The notes under the pieces are model-generated. The model saw nothing but the letters and a program-made list of their open reading frames with translations. It ran no database searches and had not been told where the DNA came from. From Sphingobium cyanobacteriorum (GTDB lineage Bacteria > Pseudomonadota > Alphaproteobacteria > Sphingomonadales > Sphingomonadaceae), in assembly GCF_030580935.1 (NCBI RefSeq), contig NZ_JAUQOM010000002.1:186001-250000 (forward strand): 64,000 nucleotides of DNA. The letters are read 5' to 3'. Made by a program: the position numbers and the translations under genes. Shown here piece after piece: positions 15,855 to 24,556 of this stretch (position 1 is the first letter of the stretch; every line of letters begins with the position of its first letter).

Positions 15855-17443
15855 GGGTGTTCGTGAGCCGCGACATGGCTTCGGTGGCGTTGGGCGCGGA
15901 TGATGTGGCGCGCGCCTTCGCCGACGCGGGCTGCGATGTGGTGCGCACCGGATCGCGCGGCCTGTTCAGCATCGAGCCGCTGGTCGAGGTGGAGACGGAC
16001 GACGGCCGGATCGGGTTCGGGCCGGTTGGGCCGGGCGATGTGGCGGCGGTGCTGGATGGGACACATGCGACGCGGCTGGGGAAGGTCGAAGAGCTGGCCT
16101 TCTTCGCCGGACAGCAGCGTTTCACCTTTGCGCGTTGCGGAGTGATCGATCCGCTGAGCCTGGAGGATTATGCGGCGTTGCATGGCTGGCAGGGGCTGGC
16201 GGCAGCGCGGGCGCAGGCTCCGCAGGCCGTGGTCGATACGGTCAAGGCGTCGGGCTTGCGCGGACGCGGCGGGGCAGGCTTCCCGACCGGCATCAAGTGG
16301 CAGACGGTGCTGGATGCGCCAGCAGGCGACAAGTTCATCGTCTGCAATGCGGATGAGGGCGACAGCGGCACTTTTGCCGACAGGATGTTGATGGAGGGCG
16401 ATCCCTATTGCCTGATCGAGGGGATGGCGATCGCCGCCCATGCCGTCGGCGCGGGTCATGGCTATATCTATATCCGGTCCGAATATCCCTTCGCCATTTA
16501 CACGATGCGGCTGGCGATCGAGCGTTCCGCCCATCTGGTCGCGCCCTTCACGCTGGAGGTGCGCGAGGGCGCAGGCGCCTATGTCTGCGGTGAGGAGACG
16601 GCTTTGCTCGATTCAATCGAGGGCAAGCGCGGGCAGGTGCGCGCCAAGCCGCCGCTGCCCGCGCTCAAGGGCTTGTTCGGCCAGCCGACCGTCATCAACA
16701 ATGTGCTGAGCCTGGCCGCCGTGCCGTTCATTCTGGCGGAAGGGGCAGATGCCTATGCAGCGGTCGGCTTCGGCCGGTCGCGGGGAACGATGCCGGTGCA
16801 ACTGGCGGGCAATGTGCGGCATGGCGGCCTCTATGAGATCGGTTTCGGCATCACGCTGGGCGAATTGGTGAATGATGTTGGCGGCGGCACCGCAAGCGGC
16901 CGCCCGGTGCGCGCGGTGCAGGTGGGCGGGCCGCTGGGCGCCTATTTCCCGCCCAGCATGTTCCATCTGCCATTCGATTATGAGGCGTTCGCGCAGGCAG
17001 GCGGGTTGATCGGCCATGCCGGGATCACCGTGTTCGATGACAGTGTGGACATGGCGCATATGGCCCGCTTCGCGATGGAGTTCTGCGCGGCGGAAAGCTG
17101 CGGCAAATGCACGCCTTGCCGGATCGGATCGACGCGCGGGGTGGAGATCATGGACCGGATCATGGCGCAACGTGCACCGTCAGCCGCAGCGCAACCTGAC
17201 CCTGGGCTCCTGCCTTCGCAGGAGCATGGCAGTTTGGCCAAAGCGCTCTACTCCCGCGCGCCATCCCGTATCGACACCTCGCTCGATGCGCAGACCAGCT
17301 TGCTGCGGGACCTGTGCGACACGATGAAATATGGTTCGCTCTGCGCGCTGGGGGGCTTCACCCCCTATCCGGTGTTGAGCGCCCTCGATCATTTTCCTGA
17401 GGATTTCGGCGCGCGTGCGCCCATCAAGGAGGCGGCGGAATGA
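15851..17443 (+). CDS. fdsB: NAD-dependent formate dehydrogenase, beta (diaphorase) subunit
   Basis: This 530-residue NuoF-like subunit binds FMN, NAD and one [4Fe-4S] cluster. It has an N-terminal NuoE-like domain, then 'GLRGRGGAGFPTGIKWQ' (NAD/FMN loop), 'CNADEGDSGTFADRMLMEGD' and the cluster site 'ESCGKCTPCRIGSTRG'. The start overlaps fdsG and the end overlaps fdsA. Between 'IMDRIMAQ' and 'SLLRDLCDTMKYGSLCALGG' there are about 35 residues not usual in the family. The DNA there contains a perfect GCTCCTGC-CTTC-GCAGGAGC palindrome like the intergenic repeats of these genomes. The frame is kept, so the protein is probably functional with an added surface loop. Confidence 0.95.
   Translation: MRVFVSRDMASVALGADDVARAFADAGCDVVRTGSRGLFSIEPLVEVETDDGRIGFGPVGPGDVAAVLDGTHATRLGKVEELAFFAGQQRFTFARCGVIDPLSLEDYAALHGWQGLAAARAQAPQAVVDTVKASGLRGRGGAGFPTGIKWQTVLDAPAGDKFIVCNADEGDSGTFADRMLMEGDPYCLIEGMAIAAHAVGAGHGYIYIRSEYPFAIYTMRLAIERSAHLVAPFTLEVREGAGAYVCGEETALLDSIEGKRGQVRAKPPLPALKGLFGQPTVINNVLSLAAVPFILAEGADAYAAVGFGRSRGTMPVQLAGNVRHGGLYEIGFGITLGELVNDVGGGTASGRPVRAVQVGGPLGAYFPPSMFHLPFDYEAFAQAGGLIGHAGITVFDDSVDMAHMARFAMEFCAAESCGKCTPCRIGSTRGVEIMDRIMAQRAPSAAAQPDPGLLPSQEHGSLAKALYSRAPSRIDTSLDAQTSLLRDLCDTMKYGSLCALGGFTPYPVLSALDHFPEDFGARAPIKEAAE
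17206..17225. repeat. REP-like palindrome inserted in frame within fdsB
   Basis: GCTCCTGC-CTTC-GCAGGAGC is a perfect 8-base stem with a four-base loop, preceded by CCTGG. It has the same layout (8-base arms, four-base loop) as the intergenic palindrome at 51071. It encodes the peptide around 'GLLPSQEHG'. Confidence 0.75.
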
Positions 17444-20286
17444 GCTTTTCCCGCGAAACCGACCATGGCACTCCGGCGGCGATCGCCACCGGAAAGTCCG
17501 TAACGCTGACGATCGACGGTCAAAGCGTCACCCTGCCCGAAGGCACCAGCATCATGCGTGCCGCGTCGTTGACGGGTGGGTCGATTCCCAAACTCTGTGC
17601 GACCGATAGCATGGACAGTTTCGGTTCCTGTCGCCTGTGTCTGGTGGAGGTGGAGGGACGCAACGGCTATCCTGCGTCCTGCACCACGCCGGTGGCCGAG
17701 GGGATGGTGGTGCGCACCCAGACCGAACGGCTCAAGCAATTGCGGCGCGGGGTGATGGAACTCTATATTTCGGACCATCCGCTCGACTGCCTGACCTGCG
17801 GCGCGAATGGCGACTGCGAGTTGCAGGATCAGGCGGGTGCAGTCGGCCTGCGCGATGTGCGTTATGGCTATGATGGCGCGACCAATATGGGGCAGGCGAA
17901 GGACCAGTCGAACCCCTATTTCGACTTCGATCCCAGCAAGTGCATCGTCTGTTCGCGCTGCGTGCGCGCCTGTGAAGAGGTGCAGGGGACGTTCGCCCTG
18001 ACGATCGAAGGCATGGGATTCGATTCGAAGGTATCGCCATCGCAGGGTGAGGATTTCCTGGGATCCGAATGTGTCTCCTGCGGCGCGTGCGTGCAGGCCT
18101 GCCCCACCGCCTCGCTGATCGAAAAGAGCGTGGTGGAAGTGGGAACGCCTGACCGCGCTATCGTCACCACCTGCGCCTATTGCGGCGTGGGCTGCACCTT
18201 CCGCGCGGAAATGCGGGGCGAGGAACTGGTGCGCATGGTGCCGTGGAAGGATGGCAAGGCCAATCGCGGCCATAGCTGCGTCAAGGGCCGCTTCGCCTGG
18301 GGCTATGCCCAGCATCAGGACCGGATATTGAACCCGATGATCCGCGCCTCAGTCAGTGAGCCGTGGCGTGAAGTGTCGTGGGAGGAGGCGATCGCCCACA
18401 CCGCATCCGAATTCCGTCGCATTCAGGGCAAATATGGAACGCGCAGCATCGGCGGGATCACGTCGAGTCGCTGCACCAACGAAGAAACCTTTCTGGTTCA
18501 AAAGCTGATCCGGCAGGGCTTTGGCAACAATAATGTCGATACCTGCGCGCGGGTCTGTCACTCGCCCACGGGTTACGGCCTCAGCCAGACCTTCGGTACA
18601 TCGGCGGGCACGCAGGATTTCGACAGCGTCATGCAGGCCGACGTGATCCTCGTCATCGGCGCCAATCCCACGGACGGCCACCCCGTATTCGCCAGCCGCA
18701 TGAAGAAGCGTCTGCGTCAGGGCGCGAAACTGATCGTCATGGATCCGCGCCGGACCGATCTGGTGAAATCCCCGCATGTAGAGGCGGAACATCATCTGCC
18801 CCTGCGCCCCGGCACGAATGTCGCGATGCTGACCGCGATGGCGCATGTCATCGTCACAGAAAAGCTCTATGATGAGGCCTTCATCCGCGAGCGGTGCGAT
18901 TGGGACGAATTTACCGATTGGGCTGATTTCGTGTCGGAAGCGGTGCGCTCACCCGAAGCGATCGAGCCGCTGACCGGCGTGAAGGCGGACGAGGTCCGCG
19001 CCGCCGCGCGCCTCTATGCCACAGGCGGCAATGGCGCGATCTACTACGGCCTTGGCGTTACCGAACATAGTCAGGGCAGCTCGACCGTCATGGCGATCGC
19101 CAACCTTGCCATGGCGACCGGCAATGTCGGGCGTGAGGGTGTGGGCGTGAACCCGCTGCGCGGCCAGAACAACGTGCAGGGGGCATGCGACATGGGCAGC
19201 TTCCCGCATGAATTTTCCGGCTATCGGCATGTGTCCGACACCGCAACGCGGGCTCTGTTCGAACAGGCGTGGGGCGTGTCACTCGACGCCGAGCCGGGAT
19301 TGCGCATCCCCAACATGCTGGATGCGGCCACCGATGGCACGTTCAAGGGGCTGTTCGTGCAGGGCGAGGATATTCTCCAGTCCGACCCCAACACCCATCA
19401 TGTCGCGGCGGGCCTCGCAGCGATGGAGTGTGTCGTGGTGCAGGACCTGTTCCTCAACGAAACCGCCAATTATGCCCATATCTTCCTGCCCGGATCGACC
19501 TTCCTGGAGAAGGATGGCACCTTCACCAACGCCGAACGCCGCATCCAGCGCGTGCGGCAGGTAATGGCCCCGCTCAACGGCTATGCCGACTGGGAAATCG
19601 TGCAACTGGTGGCGAATGCCATGGGGCTTGACTGGACGTACGACCATCCTGCCCAGATCATGGACGAGATCGCGGCGCTGACCCCGACCTTCGCGGGGGT
19701 GCATTATGACCGGCTGGAGGCGGAAGGATCGCTGCAATGGCCGGCCAACGATGCCGCGCCGGACGGCACGCCGACCATGCATATTGACGGCTTCGTCCGC
19801 GGCAAGGGCAAGTTCGTCGTCACCGACTATGTGCCGACCGATGAAAAGACCGGCCCGCGCTTCCCGCTGCTGCTGACGACCGGGCGCATTTTGAGCCATT
19901 ATAATGTCGGTGCGCAGACGCGGCGCACCGCCAACACTGCCTGGCACCCGGAGGATCGGCTGGAAATCCATCCGAGCGATGCGGACAATCGCGGGCTGAA
20001 AGATGGCGACTGGGTGACACTGCGCAGCCGGGCAGGCGAAACGACGCTGCGCGCGCTGGTGACGGAGCGGGTCGCGCCGGGCGTGGTCTATACGACTTTC
20101 CACCACCCGGAAACGCAGGCGAACGTCATCACCACCGACTATAGCGACTGGGCGACCAATTGCCCGGAATATAAGGTGACGGCGGTACAGGTGATGGCGT
20201 CCAACGGGCCGAGCGACTGGCAGCGCGATTATGCGGATCAGGCCCGGACCAGCCGCCGTATTGCGCCGCTCGAAGCCGCCGAATAG
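17440..20286 (+). CDS. fdsA: NAD-dependent formate dehydrogenase, alpha (catalytic) subunit
   Basis: This 948-residue molybdoenzyme oxidises formate. The N-terminal ferredoxin-like [2Fe-2S] domain includes 'DSFGSCRLCLVEVEG'. A His-Cys3 [4Fe-4S] site follows ('HPLDCLTCGANGDC'), then two [4Fe-4S] ferredoxin sites ('CIVCSRCVRAC', 'CVSCGACVQACPT'), then the Mo-bisMGD domain with its own cluster ('CAYCGVGC'). The metal ligand is the Cys in 'CARVCHSPTGYG' (about residue 370), so this is the Cys form and not selenocysteine. The C-terminal domain ('LLTTGRILSHYN', 'WHPEDRLEIHPSDA') closes the cofactor site. It overlaps fdsB by ATGA and is followed by fdsD and fdhD. Confidence 0.97.
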   Translation: MSFSRETDHGTPAAIATGKSVTLTIDGQSVTLPEGTSIMRAASLTGGSIPKLCATDSMDSFGSCRLCLVEVEGRNGYPASCTTPVAEGMVVRTQTERLKQLRRGVMELYISDHPLDCLTCGANGDCELQDQAGAVGLRDVRYGYDGATNMGQAKDQSNPYFDFDPSKCIVCSRCVRACEEVQGTFALTIEGMGFDSKVSPSQGEDFLGSECVSCGACVQACPTASLIEKSVVEVGTPDRAIVTTCAYCGVGCTFRAEMRGEELVRMVPWKDGKANRGHSCVKGRFAWGYAQHQDRILNPMIRASVSEPWREVSWEEAIAHTASEFRRIQGKYGTRSIGGITSSRCTNEETFLVQKLIRQGFGNNNVDTCARVCHSPTGYGLSQTFGTSAGTQDFDSVMQADVILVIGANPTDGHPVFASRMKKRLRQGAKLIVMDPRRTDLVKSPHVEAEHHLPLRPGTNVAMLTAMAHVIVTEKLYDEAFIRERCDWDEFTDWADFVSEAVRSPEAIEPLTGVKADEVRAAARLYATGGNGAIYYGLGVTEHSQGSSTVMAIANLAMATGNVGREGVGVNPLRGQNNVQGACDMGSFPHEFSGYRHVSDTATRALFEQAWGVSLDAEPGLRIPNMLDAATDGTFKGLFVQGEDILQSDPNTHHVAAGLAAMECVVVQDLFLNETANYAHIFLPGSTFLEKDGTFTNAERRIQRVRQVMAPLNGYADWEIVQLVANAMGLDWTYDHPAQIMDEIAALTPTFAGVHYDRLEAEGSLQWPANDAAPDGTPTMHIDGFVRGKGKFVVTDYVPTDEKTGPRFPLLLTTGRILSHYNVGAQTRRTANTAWHPEDRLEIHPSDADNRGLKDGDWVTLRSRAGETTLRALVTERVAPGVVYTTFHHPETQANVITTDYSDWATNCPEYKVTAVQVMASNGPSDWQRDYADQARTSRRIAPLEAAE

Positions 20287-20296
20287 GATCGAGCGC

Positions 20297-20539
20297 ATGA
20301 GCGATGAAAGCGAAGTCATGTCGACCGATATCATGTCCACTGGCGACCGGCTGATCTACATGGCGAACCAGATTGCCCGCAACCTCGCCGCGCAGCGTGA
20401 CGCGGACGTCCAGACGGCCGAACATATCCGTAAATATTGGACCGGCGCGATGCGCGCCCGGCTTCAGGAACTGGCAGCGGAGCGACCCGATGCGCTGTCG
20501 CCGATCGCCGCGCAGGCGCTGCGCCGGATTGCGGTTTGA
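20297..20539 (+). CDS. fdsD: Formate dehydrogenase delta subunit
   Basis: This 80-residue protein matches the small FdsD family in length and position, with the conserved stretch 'LIYMANQIARNLAAQ' and 'HIRKYWTGAMRARL'. It is not a redox subunit; FdsD is thought to help cofactor insertion or stability. The ATG at 20297 lies 10 bases after the fdsA stop. Its TGA overlaps a TTG that starts fdhD. Confidence 0.88.
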   Translation: MSDESEVMSTDIMSTGDRLIYMANQIARNLAAQRDADVQTAEHIRKYWTGAMRARLQELAAERPDALSPIAAQALRRIAV

Positions 20540-21324
20540 TCGACAGCGCGCTGTCCTTCACCCGCCTGACCCCGGACGGGCTGGCCGAAGCGATCGATCG
20601 GCCGCTGGCGGAGGAAGTGCCGGTCGCGATCGAATATAATGGTGCGGGCTATGCCGTGCTGATGGCGACGCCGGCCGACATTGCCGATCTGGTGCAGGGG
20701 TTCAGCCTGGCGGAGCGGCTGGTGACGCGCGACGACGCGCTGCTCGACATGGATGTGCATCGCACCGAGGCGGGCATTATCGCCCGCGCGACGATGCCGC
20801 CCCATCGCGCCGATGCGTTGCTGGACCGGGTGCGGCATCGCGCGTCGGATTCCTCCTGCGGGATATGCGGGATCGAGAATCTGGAGCAGGCGATGCGACC
20901 GCTGCCGACCGTGACCAACCGGACGCGGGCGGATCGCGCCGCGATCTTCCGCGCGCTCGCCGCGCTGTACGATCATCAGCCGTTGAACGCGGCCACCGGG
21001 GCGGCCCATGCGGCAGCCTGGATCGGGGCGGACGGGGCGATCCGGCTGGTGCGGGAGGATGTCGGGCGGCACAATGCGTTCGACAAGCTGATCGGCGCGA
21101 TGGCGCGGGCAGGCGCGGGCTGGGATGGCGGCTTTGCACTGCTGTCGTCGCGCTGTTCCTATGAACTGGTGGAGAAGGCGGCGCTGGCCAATTGCCCGCT
21201 GCTCGTGACGATTTCCGCGCCGACGCGGCTGGCCGCCGAGCGTGCCGAGGCGGCCGGACTGCCGCTGGTGGCGCTTGCCCGGCCGGACGCGCTGTTGCTG
21301 CGCGGCCACAGCGACGCACTCTAA
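20536..21324 (+). CDS. fdhD: FdhD sulfurtransferase for formate dehydrogenase
   Basis: This protein of about 262 residues passes sulfur to the Mo-bisMGD cofactor, giving the sulfido ligand that active formate dehydrogenase needs. The sulfur-relay Cys-X2-Cys is in 'DSSCGICGIENL', and 'VREDVGRHNAFDKLIGA' and 'SSRCSYELVEKAA' are further family blocks. No ATG fits: the upstream part of the frame lies inside fdsD and has no family character. The TTG at 20536 overlaps the fdsD stop as TTGA and gives 'LIDSALSFTRLTPDG' at the expected N-terminus. This rare start is probably translationally coupled. Confidence 0.93.
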   Translation: MIDSALSFTRLTPDGLAEAIDRPLAEEVPVAIEYNGAGYAVLMATPADIADLVQGFSLAERLVTRDDALLDMDVHRTEAGIIARATMPPHRADALLDRVRHRASDSSCGICGIENLEQAMRPLPTVTNRTRADRAAIFRALAALYDHQPLNAATGAAHAAAWIGADGAIRLVREDVGRHNAFDKLIGAMARAGAGWDGGFALLSSRCSYELVEKAALANCPLLVTISAPTRLAAERAEAAGLPLVALARPDALLLRGHSDAL

Positions 21325-21410
21325 ACCGACGGGCGCTTGGCTTCCCGTTCGCTTTCCCCTACAGCGCGCGGCGTGGGGGGAGGGCATCTTTCCCTGCAAA
21401 CAGATCGCGC

Positions 21411-21614
21411 CGGTGCCCGGCAACGGGCTTAATCGGGAATGTGGTGCGGGCGTGCGAGCGCCCAATTCCATGGCTGTCCCTGCAACTGTAAGCGGATAGT
21501 GCGATGCATCGGGTCTGAAGGTCGTTGGGGACCGCAAGACCGGCCACTGGATATTGCGTCCGGGAAGGCTTTGCATTGTTGCTGTGACCCGCGAGCCAGG
21601 AGACCTGCCGGCGC
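21411..21614 (+). promoter_or_regulatory. Cobalamin riboswitch upstream of btuB
   Basis: The conserved pieces of the AdoCbl aptamer occur in order: 'CGGTGCCCGG' at the start, 'TTAATCGGGAA', 'CTGTCCCTGCAACTGTAAGC', 'GCCACTGG', 'CGGGAAGGC', and the B12 box 'GAGCCAGGAGACCTGCC' (21593-21609). It belongs to the long class of cobalamin riboswitches. The expression platform lies in 21615-21791. Binding of cobalamin should reduce btuB expression. Confidence 0.95.
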
Positions 21615-21678
21615 CTGGTCGCTCTTGCTTTGGTCCAGGGGATGGCCGGGGCACGGTGGTTTTCCGTCGAGCGACGCC

Positions 21679-21696
21679 ATGCGGCCGGGGCCGCAT
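21679..21696 (+). promoter_or_regulatory. Hairpin in the riboswitch expression platform
   Basis: ATGCGGC-CGGG-GCCGCAT is a 7-base perfect stem between the B12 box and btuB. There is no T-run, so a role in translational control or as an antiterminator partner is more likely than termination. The rest of 21615-21791 holds no gene that I can support. Confidence 0.4.
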
Positions 21697-21791
21697 CGGG
21701 TTGCGGGCGGGATTTGGCGTCATCCCTGGCCTGTGCCCGACCGCGTTGCGGACGCCCCAGCCCTAGTCGCACCGGCGCCGGGGGTTGATAT

Positions 21792-23630
21792 ATGTTGAAA
21801 ACAGGCATTTCTCTGGTGGCGCTGATCGTGGCGACGCCGGTTCTGGCGCAGGATGACGATATCGTCGTCACCGCCACGGGCATTGCCCAGCCGCGCGACG
21901 ATGTCGGGCAGGCGATCACGGTCATCGACGCGAATATGATCGAGACGCGGCAGGCGATCGATGTAGTGGACCTGCTGGCGACGACGCCGGGCGTGCGCTT
22001 CAACCGCAACGGATCGACCGGCGGTGTGACCGGCGTGTCGCTGCGCGGCGCGGAGACGACGCAGACGCTGGTGCTGATCGACGGGGTGAAGGTCAACGAT
22101 CCCAGCGGCATCGGCGACGGCTATGATTTCGGGCCTTTGCTGACCGGCAATATCAGGCGGATCGAAGTGCTGCGCGGCTCCAACTCTGTGGTCCATGGCA
22201 GCCAGGCGATCGGCGGCGTGGTCAACCTGATGACCGGCGTGCCGGCGCAGGGGTTCGGCGCGAATGCATCGGTCGAATATGGCTATGGCGATACGTTGAG
22301 CACCAAGGTGGATTTGTCGGGCACCAGCGGCATCGCGGCGGGGGGCATCGGTGCGGCCTATTTCCGCACCGACGGGATTTCGTCGGCGGTCGGCGGCACG
22401 GAACGCGACGGGACCGAGAATATCGCCGCCAATGCGCGATTGACGCTGAAATTCAACGAGGCGCTCAGCCTCGACCTGCGCGGTTATTATATCCATGCGG
22501 ACCTTGACTATGACAGCTTCTTCGGTGCGCCGGCCGACAGCAGCGACGTGTCGAAGCTTGACCAATATGTCGGCTATGCCGGCCTCAATCTGGCGCTGCT
22601 TGACGGCAAGCTGACCAACCGCGCCGCCGTCACCTATCTGCGCAACGACCGCGACTATTATTTCGTGCGTGGGACCGACCCTGACTATGGCTATTCGGGG
22701 ACCAATTTGCGGTTTGAATATGAAGGCGTCTTTGTCCCGGTCGATCAGGCCAAGCTGCTGTTCGGTTATGAGCATGAGCGGCCGGACTATGATTTCTTCG
22801 GCTTCGGATCGACCGCCAGCGCCCGGATCAACATCGACAGCATCTATGGCATGGCGATCGTCAAGCCCTTCATCGGCTTGGCCGTCACCGGCGGCGTGCG
22901 CCATGACGACCATAGCCAGTTCGGCGGCGCGACCACGTTCGGCGCGAACGCCAATTATTCGCCCAATGGCGGCGCAACCAATGTGCGCCTCAGCTATGGC
23001 GAGGGGTTCAAGGCGCCATCGCTCTATCAATTATATGACAGCTATAGCGGCAATGCGGCGCTTCGGCCTGAACGGTCGAAAAGCTACGATATCGGGTTCG
23101 ACCAGAGACTGGATGGCGGGCGGGCGATGCTGTCGGTGACTGCCTTCCGCCGCGATACGCGTGACCAGATCAATTATGACAACGCCACCTTCACCTATGA
23201 CAATCTGGACCGCACCCGCGCCAAGGGCGTGGAAGCCTCGATCGCATTGAAGCCGGTCGATGCGCTGACCGTCACGGGCAGCTACAGCTATGTCGACGCG
23301 CGCGACCGTTCGCCCGGTTCCGCCTTCTACGGCAATCGCCTGGCCCGCCGCGCCGCCAATCAGGTCAGTGTGTCGGCCGACTATGACTGGTCGTTCGGCC
23401 TGTCGACCGGCGCGACCGTGACGATGGTGGACGACAGTTTCGACAATGCCGCCAACAGCCGCCGGCTCGACGGTTATGCGCTGGTCGGCGTCCGTGCGTC
23501 GTTGCCGGTCGGCGAGCATCTGGAAGTCTATGGCCGCGTCGACAATCTGTTCGATGAAGGCTACGCCACCGCCTATGGCTATGGCACCTATGGCCGCTCC
23601 GCCTATGGCGGCGTGCGTGTCCGTTTCTGA
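21792..23630 (+). CDS. btuB: TonB-dependent outer membrane vitamin B12 receptor
   Basis: This 612-residue outer membrane transporter has a signal peptide ('MLKTGISLVALIVATPVLAQ'), a TonB box just after it ('DDDIVVTA'), a plug domain ('VVDLLATTPGVRF', 'LVLIDGVKVNDP', 'IEVLRGSNSVVHGSQAIGGV') and a 22-strand barrel ending in 'GGVRVRF'. The length equals that of BtuB. A cobalamin riboswitch precedes it and a B12 ABC transporter follows, so cobalamin or a corrinoid is the likely substrate. The ATG at 21792 is the only start that leaves the signal peptide intact. Confidence 0.95.
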   Translation: MLKTGISLVALIVATPVLAQDDDIVVTATGIAQPRDDVGQAITVIDANMIETRQAIDVVDLLATTPGVRFNRNGSTGGVTGVSLRGAETTQTLVLIDGVKVNDPSGIGDGYDFGPLLTGNIRRIEVLRGSNSVVHGSQAIGGVVNLMTGVPAQGFGANASVEYGYGDTLSTKVDLSGTSGIAAGGIGAAYFRTDGISSAVGGTERDGTENIAANARLTLKFNEALSLDLRGYYIHADLDYDSFFGAPADSSDVSKLDQYVGYAGLNLALLDGKLTNRAAVTYLRNDRDYYFVRGTDPDYGYSGTNLRFEYEGVFVPVDQAKLLFGYEHERPDYDFFGFGSTASARINIDSIYGMAIVKPFIGLAVTGGVRHDDHSQFGGATTFGANANYSPNGGATNVRLSYGEGFKAPSLYQLYDSYSGNAALRPERSKSYDIGFDQRLDGGRAMLSVTAFRRDTRDQINYDNATFTYDNLDRTRAKGVEASIALKPVDALTVTGSYSYVDARDRSPGSAFYGNRLARRAANQVSVSADYDWSFGLSTGATVTMVDDSFDNAANSRRLDGYALVGVRASLPVGEHLEVYGRVDNLFDEGYATAYGYGTYGRSAYGGVRVRF

Positions 23631-23643
23631 CCGGACAAGGGGC

Positions 23644-23664
23644 GGGCGGGCGTGACGCCCGCCC
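23644..23664. terminator. Hairpin between convergent btuB and btuF
   Basis: GGGCGGGCG-TGA-CGCCCGCCC is a perfect 9-base stem in the 36-base gap between two converging genes. There is no clear T-run. It could end transcription from both sides. Confidence 0.5.
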
Positions 23665-23666
23665 TG

Positions 23667-24476
23667 TCAGCGCGCGGCGTTCAGCCGCGTCGTGATGGCG
23701 CGCGCGGCCTGCACATAGGCCGGGCCGCCACATACGGTCCAGCTTTGCGGCAGGCTGATGCGGGGCACCCGCGCCAGGGCGGGATGATGCAGCATTTCCG
23801 TGCCCTGGTCGACCACGCGGTCGGTGGCGCTTTCCACGATCAGCCAGTCGGGCCGCGCGGCGACCATGGCCTCCAGCGGCACCTGCGCCAGTGCCGGCTT
23901 GCCCAGTTTTGCGGCGAGATTGGTGAGGCCAACCCGGCGCATCAGATCATCGATCAATGTCCCGGTGCCGGTCATATAGCCGCGCCGCTGATAATAGGCC
24001 GCGACCCCGCCACGTCGCGCGCGGGGCAGGGCGGCAAGATCGCGGTTCATGGCCGCGATCAGCGCCTCGCCGCGATCAACATGGCCGATCGCGCGCGCCA
24101 CCTGCCGGATCTGGTCGAGGATCGCGGCATAGCTGTCTGCGCTGGCAAGGCCCAGCGTGCGCCAGTCGCCCGGCGGCGCGCCGGCCACCATGTCGGGGCC
24201 GATGGGATAGCCCAGGATCAGGTCGGGCCGGATCGCCAGTACCTCCTCCGACGCGCGGCGCAGGATGCGGAAGCGTCGCGCCTTCGTCGCGACGGCGGAC
24301 AGTTCGGGATCGCGCGCGTTGCTGCTGAGCGCCGCGATCTGCCCCGGATCAGCGAGCGCGATCAGATATTGGTCGGCGCACACGTTGAGCGACACGATCT
24401 GCTGCGGCGCGGTGGGCGTCGCCGCGCCGGTCAGCGCGAACAGGGCGGTGGTCGCGAGGATCAAAGGGCGGATCAT
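23667..24476 (-). CDS. btuF: Periplasmic cobalamin-binding protein of the B12 ABC transporter
   Basis: This substrate-binding protein of about 269 residues belongs to the helical-backbone metal/B12 family. It has a signal peptide ('MIRPLILATTALFALTGAA'), then 'IVSLNVCADQYLIALADP' and 'VLAIRPDLILGYPIGPDM'. The later 'RPDWLIVESATDRVVDQG' is typical of BtuF and FhuD relatives. An in-frame ATG at 24500 would add eight residues before the signal peptide; I prefer the shorter form. The gene converges on btuB and diverges from btuCD. Only btuB has the riboswitch, so the ABC part must be regulated otherwise or not at all. Cobalamin is inferred from context. Confidence 0.88.
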   Translation of the reverse strand: MIRPLILATTALFALTGAATPTAPQQIVSLNVCADQYLIALADPGQIAALSSNARDPELSAVATKARRFRILRRASEEVLAIRPDLILGYPIGPDMVAGAPPGDWRTLGLASADSYAAILDQIRQVARAIGHVDRGEALIAAMNRDLAALPRARRGGVAAYYQRRGYMTGTGTLIDDLMRRVGLTNLAAKLGKPALAQVPLEAMVAARPDWLIVESATDRVVDQGTEMLHHPALARVPRISLPQSWTVCGGPAYVQAARAITTRLNAAR

Positions 24477-24556
24477 GGGGCTTGTCTCATAAAAGGACAT
24501 ATTCCCGCCGTTGCGGTAACAAGGGGCTTTATCGATCCGCGATCGGGAAACAAGCC

